From CAZPXZ01 sp965219495 (GTDB lineage: Bacteria > Pseudomonadota > Alphaproteobacteria > Rhodobacterales > CAZPXZ01), in contig OZ244777.1 in NCBI GenBank assembly GCA_965219495.1, forward strand, positions 3,968,001 through 4,032,000: DNA of 64,000 bases, in the 5' to 3' direction. Under the pieces are notes generated by a model that worked only from the letters and a program-made list of their open reading frames with translations, did no database searches and was not told the DNA's origin. Below are positions 59,645 through 64,000 of this stretch, in pieces. Position 1 is the first letter of the stretch; each line of letters starts with the position of its first letter. A program made the translations under genes and the position numbers.

Positions 59645-60967
59645 ATGCAACACGATCCCGCCTCTCCCACCGGCGACGCCCGTCCGGTGTTCAAGGTCTT
59701 CAAATGCCGGGCACGGCTCACTCCGGCCTCGCACCGCCGTCTCGGCGAGGTGTTGCGGTTGTGTTGCGGGTTCTACAACGCCGCGCTTGAGGAGCGCATT
59801 GGCGCCTGGATGAAGGCGGGGATTTCGATTTCCTGTTCCGACCAGTGCAAGTCTTTGACGGCGATCCGCAACGACACGCAATTTCCCGAGTTCGCCGCCC
59901 TCAGCATTCAGGTGTTCCGGGGTGTCCTGCAGCGGCTGGACCGGAGCTTCCGGGATTTCTTCCGACGCGCGGAAGGCGGCGGCAAGCCCGGCTTTCCGCG
60001 CTTCAAGGCGGCGCAGCGGTGGCGAACGGTGGAGATCGCGGAGGTCTCGCGGGGCATGGTGCGGCGGCATGGTCGGCACTGGCGGCTACATGTGAAGGGG
60101 CTTGCGCCGCTGCAACTGCGGTCGTCGCGGGCGTTGCCGGAGGGGGCGGAACTGAAGACGCTGCGGGTGGTGCGGAAGCCGCTGCGCGCCGAGGTTCACT
60201 TGGGCTTCGCGTTCCCGCCGGTCGCCCCGAAAGAGGCGATTGTCCGCCCGGTCGGCATCGACGCGGGGGTAGCCAAGCGGCTGACGTTGTCGGATGGCGG
60301 GGAGGTCGCGAAACGGGAAGTGGACCGGGGCCGCCTGCGCCGCCTGCAGCGGGCGGTGGCCCGCGCGGCGCCAGGGTCCGGCAACCGGCGGAAGAAAGTG
60401 GGGTCGCTGGCGCGGGAGTGGCAGCGGATCTCGGACGCCAACCGGCAAGTCCTGCACCGGACGGTGTCGGCGCTCAGCCGGGCCTACGATTTTTTCGCGA
60501 TCGAAGACTTGCGGATCGCCAACCTATTGCGCTCGGCGAAGGGGACCGCGGCGGAACCCGGACGCAATGTGCGGGCCAAGGCGGGGCTGAACCGGGCGAT
60601 CTCCGAGCAGGGATGGGGAACGTTTTTCACGCTCTTGAAGGACAAGGCTGCGAGCGCCGGCCTTCAGGTGGCGGAAGTCGCGCCGCAGGGAACCAGCCAT
60701 GCCTGCTCGGGATGCGGCGCCGATGCGCCGAAGAGTCTGGCTGTTCGGGTCCACGCCTGTCCGGCCTGCGGGCTGGTGCTGGACCGCGATGTCAATGCGG
60801 CAAGGAATATCCTGCAACGGGCTTTGGCCCGTTCACGGGTGGGGAGTGGCGGGGTGATCCCGCTTCCCGTGGCGGCGGCAGGAGCGGGGAACCGATCATT
60901 CTCCGGAGCAAGCGGGGCAGTGGCGCCGCTCGTCGCAGAACAGTGTCATGTCAAATTATGTATATAA
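59645..60967 (+). CDS. tnpB: TnpB, RNA-guided nuclease of an IS200/IS605-type element
   Basis: A 440-residue protein with the OrfB layout. The N-terminal helical domain has FKVFKCRARLTPASHRRLGE and LRLCCGFYNAALEERIGAW. RuvC-I is VGIDAGVAKRLTLSDGGEVA (catalytic Asp), RuvC-II is YDFFAIEDLRIANLL (Glu), and a zinc ribbon CSGCG...CPACG precedes RuvC-III LVLDRDVNAARNILQRAL (Asp). All catalytic residues are present. No tnpA transposase accompanies it (IS1341-like arrangement). TnpB proteins use a guide RNA made from the element's right end to cut DNA beside the insertion site. The GC-rich 3' region (60840-60990) is where that RNA would be encoded. Confidence 0.9.
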   Translation: MQHDPASPTGDARPVFKVFKCRARLTPASHRRLGEVLRLCCGFYNAALEERIGAWMKAGISISCSDQCKSLTAIRNDTQFPEFAALSIQVFRGVLQRLDRSFRDFFRRAEGGGKPGFPRFKAAQRWRTVEIAEVSRGMVRRHGRHWRLHVKGLAPLQLRSSRALPEGAELKTLRVVRKPLRAEVHLGFAFPPVAPKEAIVRPVGIDAGVAKRLTLSDGGEVAKREVDRGRLRRLQRAVARAAPGSGNRRKKVGSLAREWQRISDANRQVLHRTVSALSRAYDFFAIEDLRIANLLRSAKGTAAEPGRNVRAKAGLNRAISEQGWGTFFTLLKDKAASAGLQVAEVAPQGTSHACSGCGADAPKSLAVRVHACPACGLVLDRDVNAARNILQRALARSRVGSGGVIPLPVAAAGAGNRSFSGASGAVAPLVAEQCHVKLCI

Positions 60968-60995
60968 GCCCCAAATTTTACGGTCATCGCACCTA
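60840..60995 (+). ncRNA. Predicted omega-RNA region at the right end of the tnpB element
   Basis: In IS200/IS605 elements the guide RNA overlaps the 3' end of tnpB and ends at the element boundary. Here this stretch contains possible stems (GGGGTGATCCCGCTTCCC; CATTCTCCGGAG) and then turns AT-rich at ATTATGTATATAAG, a likely boundary near 60965-60975. Prediction by analogy only. Confidence 0.35.
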
Positions 60996-61485
60996 GGATA
61001 ACACCGGCAACGGAAACGAGCGTGGCCGGTTGGGTCTGGCCAATCGAGGAAGTCGTCGATCTGTCGGGCAGGAAGCGATGCGATGCGTGCTCAGCGTATC
61101 AACACGGCCAGCACCATAGGGTTAGTCATTCTGTCGCCTGACCGCCCCTTGCCGACAGTGCTTCCTGCTACGTTGCGTACGGTACTGACCAGGCAAATGC
61201 CGATGCCGCAACCGGACGAGGGAACCAGCGCACATATTTTTCAGCTATCCGTCGTGGTGACGGCGCCCACGGGCATTCTCAATTTTGCTACGGCGGACGG
61301 GACGCAGCCATGAAGAAGGTTGGGACGATTGGCCATCCCAACTGTCGCTACCATGCCGACATTCAGCATTGTCTTCTACTTTGAGCAGCTTTTTTCCCAG
61401 CAAACTACTGTTTGGTAGAAACCGAGAAAATCGGCCAAGAATGCTCAGACTGGCGCGCTATCGGAAAACGACCTGCGGCGAAGCT
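60996..61485. other. Intergenic region, possible decayed membrane gene
   Basis: The minus strand has hydrophobic stretches with stops (GQTQPATLVSVAGVILGAM; RMTNPMVLAVLIR) suggesting a broken membrane protein interrupted by the tnpB element. No family can be named. Confidence 0.3.
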
Positions 61486-61872
61486 TCAGAAAATCAGTTG
61501 GCAGGCAACCACTACGACAGCAATCGAGATGACGTATCCGACCTCAATCGCGATTGCATCGTTGCGTTTTTGGGAGAACTTTCCACCGGCAGCCATCAGG
61601 AAGGCGAGGGCCAATACGAATAGAACGAAAATCAACAACCCGTTGCCAGTCATCGCAACGCCACCTGCCCAAGCGAACAGGAAGATCCCGATGGCCTGCG
61701 CGATCATGGCAGGTATGGAGTAGCCTTCGGCCTCGTTGAAGGAGACACCGACGCCTTCCATCCAGCGTGTCCCGAACAGTTTCGGGGAGTACCAAAGCCA
61801 CCCCAGCGCAAAGGAAACAACAGCCGCGACAACGATCGCGAGCCAGTTCACTCCAATTATGATTTCATTCAT
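61486..61872 (-). CDS. DUF1761 membrane protein
   Basis: Start at 61872 (MNEIIIGVNWLAIVVAAVVS) with GGAGAAG upstream. The 128-residue product has four hydrophobic segments, a conserved early SFALGWLWYSPKLFGTRWME, and then GYSIPAMIAQAIGIFLFAWA. That W-Y-S-P-x-x-F-G-x-x-W motif after the first helix is characteristic of DUF1761 proteins, whose function is unknown. It is a single gene with no obvious partners. Confidence 0.8.
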   Translation of the reverse strand: MNEIIIGVNWLAIVVAAVVSFALGWLWYSPKLFGTRWMEGVGVSFNEAEGYSIPAMIAQAIGIFLFAWAGGVAMTGNGLLIFVLFVLALAFLMAAGGKFSQKRNDAIAIEVGYVISIAVVVVACQLIF

Positions 61873-62306
61873 TTTCTCTTCTCCTTCCGAAAATAAGTGT
61901 AGTGGCCAATTGTTGTTTGGAATTGAGACGCAATCACGGCCAATTGTCTGCGAGTACGAGTTGAATGAGACAAATTCGTGTACCCATCCCACATTGCTGG
62001 CATCAGGGGCGGACCGCATTGTAGTTTCACCTCAGGTGCATTGACTAGAGTGTAAGACCGATGATGCGTGAGGCTTTTCTTGTTTTTCCGGGTAGCAACG
62101 GGACCGTGTAGATTGTGTTTCGTATTTCAGGCGGAAGGACGAAAGAAGCGGCACGGCGACGCATTGTTTGGTTGCGATGGCATTTCTCTTTCGACATTGG
62201 CGGGATATTGGAGCGCGGCTCAGACCGATAGCGATTTCAAGACGGCCTGCAGGGCTTTCTGCCGGCGGGATGCGCAATGCCGCCGGGCCTGCGGCAGGTA
62301 GCAGAA
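61873..62306. other. Intergenic region, no gene seen
   Basis: Only short unsupported frames. Near 62258-62275 the string CTGCCGGCGGGATG weakly resembles the following CRISPR-type repeats and may be a further degenerate unit. Confidence 0.35.
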
Positions 62307-62398
62307 GTTTCCCCCGGCACGAGCTGGGATGAACCGTCCTGCGCCCGCACCTTGCCGCGTGTCACCCGGATTCCCCCGCACGAGCGGGGATGATGAAC
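62307..62398 (+). CRISPR. Two-repeat orphan CRISPR remnant, type I-E-like repeat
   Basis: Repeat 1 begins at 62307 (GTTTCCCCCGGCACGAGC, then TGGGATGAACCG). Repeat 2 begins at 62368 (GGATTCCCCCGCACGAGC, then GGGGATGATGAAC). Both resemble the type I-E consensus with CCCCGCACGAGCGGGGATGA. The repeated GCACGAG cores are exactly 61 bases apart, the 29+32 period of type I-E arrays. The single spacer (about 62337-62367) starts TCCTGCGCCCGCACC. No cas gene is in the window, and the repeats are not identical, so this is a decayed remnant. Confidence 0.6.
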
Positions 62399-62666
62399 AC
62401 TCTGGAGAAGGGCGAGCAGTTACATATGAAATAGCCCTCCAATACGGCGTTTCCCGAAGCGCCTTTGAAACGTGGTGAGGGCGAACTTGTTTCTCCACTA
62501 TGAGCGCCGACCAAGTCGGGCGTCGTGTCGATAGTTTCCCGAATGCGAGCAAATGATGGTGGCCCGCCGCCGGGTAAGAAGATTGCGAGGACCTAACGGG
62601 GAGCGTTTGAAAATTGCAATCTGACCAATCCCGCCACGTGATATAAGCGAGTTGCGAGCTGTCCCG
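62399..62666. other. Intergenic region downstream of metY
   Basis: No gene seen. GGCGTTTCCCGAAGCGCC near 62446-62463 is a small near-palindrome of unknown meaning. Confidence 0.35.
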
Positions 62667-63962
62667 CTACGTGGACTTCTCGAGCGCCTGCTCTAGGTCA
62701 GCGATCAGGTCTTCCGGATCCTCAAGCCCAATGGAAAGGCGGACCAATTCCGGACCCGCCCCGGCAATGGCGCGTTGTTCGTCCGTGAGTTGCCGGTGCG
62801 TGGTCGAAGCGGAATGAATGATCAGGGAACGCGCGTCGCCCAGGTTGGCGACATGCGAGAAGAGATTCACCGAGTCGACCAATTTTACGCAGGATTCGTA
62901 TCCGGCCTTCAAACCGAAGGTGAAAACGGAACCGGCCAGGCCATTCCTCATGTACCGCTTCGCGAGTTCTCGGTACGGGGAAGACGGCAGGCCTGCATAG
63001 CTCACGTAGTCGACTTCCGCGCGTTGTTCAAGCCACTCCGCAACGTGCAGAGCGTTGAGGCTCGCGCGCTCCATTCGCAAGCTCAGTGTTTCTATTCCCA
63101 GGAGCGTGAGAAAGGCGTTTTGGGGAGCCTGGCACATTCCGAGGTCGCGCAAACCCACCGCGTGGCCATGCACCGTGTAGCCCAGGTTCCCGAAAGTTTC
63201 GTGAAAGTCCAGCCCGTGATAGGCGGCTTCCGGTTCCGAGAGGGACGGGAAGCGCTCCGACGCGGACCAGTTGAACGTACCCTTGTCCACGACCGCGCCA
63301 CCCAGCGTGGTGCCGTTGCCGGATAGGTATTTCGTGGTCGAGTGCACGATGAGGTCGCAACCATGCTCGAACGGTCGGCAAAGCCACGGGCTCGCAAGGG
63401 TATTGTCAACGATATAGGGAATACCCGCATCTGCCGCGATCTTGCCAATCGCGGCCATGTCAGTGACCGACCCTCCGGGATTGCAGAGGCTCTCGGAAAA
63501 CAGCGCCTGCGTATTGTCGTCGACAGCCGCCTTCACGGCATCCAGATCATCGAAGTCTAAAAGTCTTGCCTCCCATCCGAATTTGCGGAACGTGTGGGAG
63601 AATTGCGTGACGGAACCCCCGTAGAGGCGATTCGAGGAAACAAAATTCCGGCCCGGCGACATCAACGGAAAGAGCGCCAGCAGCTGCGCGCTGTGGCCGG
63701 AGGAGCAGACTACGGAGCCAATGCCGTTCTCAAGCGCGGCAATCCGCTCTTCCAGCGCGGAAACCGTGGGATTGGTCAGGCGGCTGTAGAGGAAGCCGTA
63801 TTCCTGGAGATTGAAGAGCGCTGCCGCGTGGTCCGCATTGCGGAAAACATAGGCGGTGTTCTGAAAAATTGGCGTTTGCCGGGCGCCCGTGGTGGGATCC
63901 GGCCGGGTGCCTGCGTGAAGTTGGAGCGTTTCGAATCCGTAGCGAGGTGCTTCGTCCTGCAT
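62667..63962 (-). CDS. metY: O-acetylhomoserine (thiol)-lyase family enzyme
   Basis: A 431-residue PLP enzyme of the Cys/Met metabolism family. The N-terminus FETLQLHAGTRPDPTTGARQ is followed by TPIFQNTAYVF, EYGFLYSRLTNPTVSALEER, IGSVVCSSGHSAQLLALFPL and IPYIVDNTLASPWLCRPFEH. The PLP lysine lies in DLIVHSTTKYLSGNGTTLGG. The end VANLGDARSLIIHSASTTHR, QLTDEQRAIAGAGPELVRLS and IGLEDPEDL is typical. MetY makes homocysteine from O-acetylhomoserine and sulfide; a cystathionine-synthase-like role is less likely given GGTTLGG-type and length. It is complete and appears unrelated to the mobile DNA beside it. Confidence 0.9.
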   Translation of the reverse strand: MQDEAPRYGFETLQLHAGTRPDPTTGARQTPIFQNTAYVFRNADHAAALFNLQEYGFLYSRLTNPTVSALEERIAALENGIGSVVCSSGHSAQLLALFPLMSPGRNFVSSNRLYGGSVTQFSHTFRKFGWEARLLDFDDLDAVKAAVDDNTQALFSESLCNPGGSVTDMAAIGKIAADAGIPYIVDNTLASPWLCRPFEHGCDLIVHSTTKYLSGNGTTLGGAVVDKGTFNWSASERFPSLSEPEAAYHGLDFHETFGNLGYTVHGHAVGLRDLGMCQAPQNAFLTLLGIETLSLRMERASLNALHVAEWLEQRAEVDYVSYAGLPSSPYRELAKRYMRNGLAGSVFTFGLKAGYESCVKLVDSVNLFSHVANLGDARSLIIHSASTTHRQLTDEQRAIAGAGPELVRLSIGLEDPEDLIADLEQALEKST

Positions 63963-64000
63963 GGCTTTCTCGTGATGTTGAAGTCTGGAGCGTGGAGGCG

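Overview
The window looks like a chromosomal segment of an alphaproteobacterium that is unusually loaded with insertion sequences and decayed genes. The lineage call rests on family content (XdhAB with guanine deaminase and a molybdopterin-binding/MocA fusion, tetronate-type kinase and aldolase, BKACE, Opp-type and sugar-type ABC systems, a GTA-like holin) and on GC-rich codon use. It is an inference, not proof. No rRNA or tRNA gene was seen.

Layout. 1-3.4 kb: end of a glyoxalase-fold gene, three transposase stubs (IS630, IS1380, IS21), a MazEF-type toxin-antitoxin pair behind an 18-bp palindrome, and a lysis remnant (broken lysozyme, holin-like protein). 3.9-17.9 kb: an intact metabolic block with a sugar-type ABC importer lacking an ATPase gene, a MoxR/CoxE pair, divergent xdhAB, then guaD-xdhC-mocA-like-FMN reductase, i.e. 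purine oxidation plus molybdenum cofactor insertion. 18-25.4 kb: mobile DNA, in which a Tn5-like element interrupts an older element, followed by HTH, restriction and IS1634 remnants and an intact ISKra4. 25.9-36.1 kb: a sugar-acid island with aldolase, four-carbon acid sugar kinase, SDR, TIM-barrel protein and a complete Opp/Dpp-type transporter split into divergent blocks. 36.4-41.5 kb: more transposase wrecks and an IS66-type element. 41.6-57.1 kb: a second catabolic island (SDR, alcohol dehydrogenase, BKACE, RraA-like, HpcH aldolase, Ldh-type dehydrogenase, sugar ABC importer without ATPase, TIM-barrel protein, broken IclR regulators at both sides). 57.1-61 kb: a large transposase element and a TnpB gene. 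61.5-64 kb: a DUF1761 membrane protein, a two-repeat CRISPR remnant of type I-E pattern, and a MetY-type sulfhydrylase.

The most striking feature is that a DruA-like (DUF4338) domain, best known from the Druantia anti-phage system, is fused to the N-terminus of transposases at three loci and in two unrelated transposase families. One fusion is Tn5-like (18460-20893, flanked by a 9-bp duplication). One is an ISAs1-type element (52087-54314, flanked by a perfect 10-bp duplication). The third is a decayed ISAs1-type copy (54416-55037). The exact target duplications show that the fusion genes move as units, which suggests that DruA is a transposition accessory domain as well as a defence component.

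How genes work together: XdhAB with XdhC, the MocA-like protein, MoxR and CoxE make a purine hydroxylase and its cofactor-insertion machinery, and GuaD feeds it xanthine. The 26-36 kb genes supply every enzyme class of a tetronate-to-DHAP route with its own importer. The 41-56 kb genes look like uptake, oxidation and retro-aldol cleavage of a sugar or sugar acid whose identity the sequence does not reveal.
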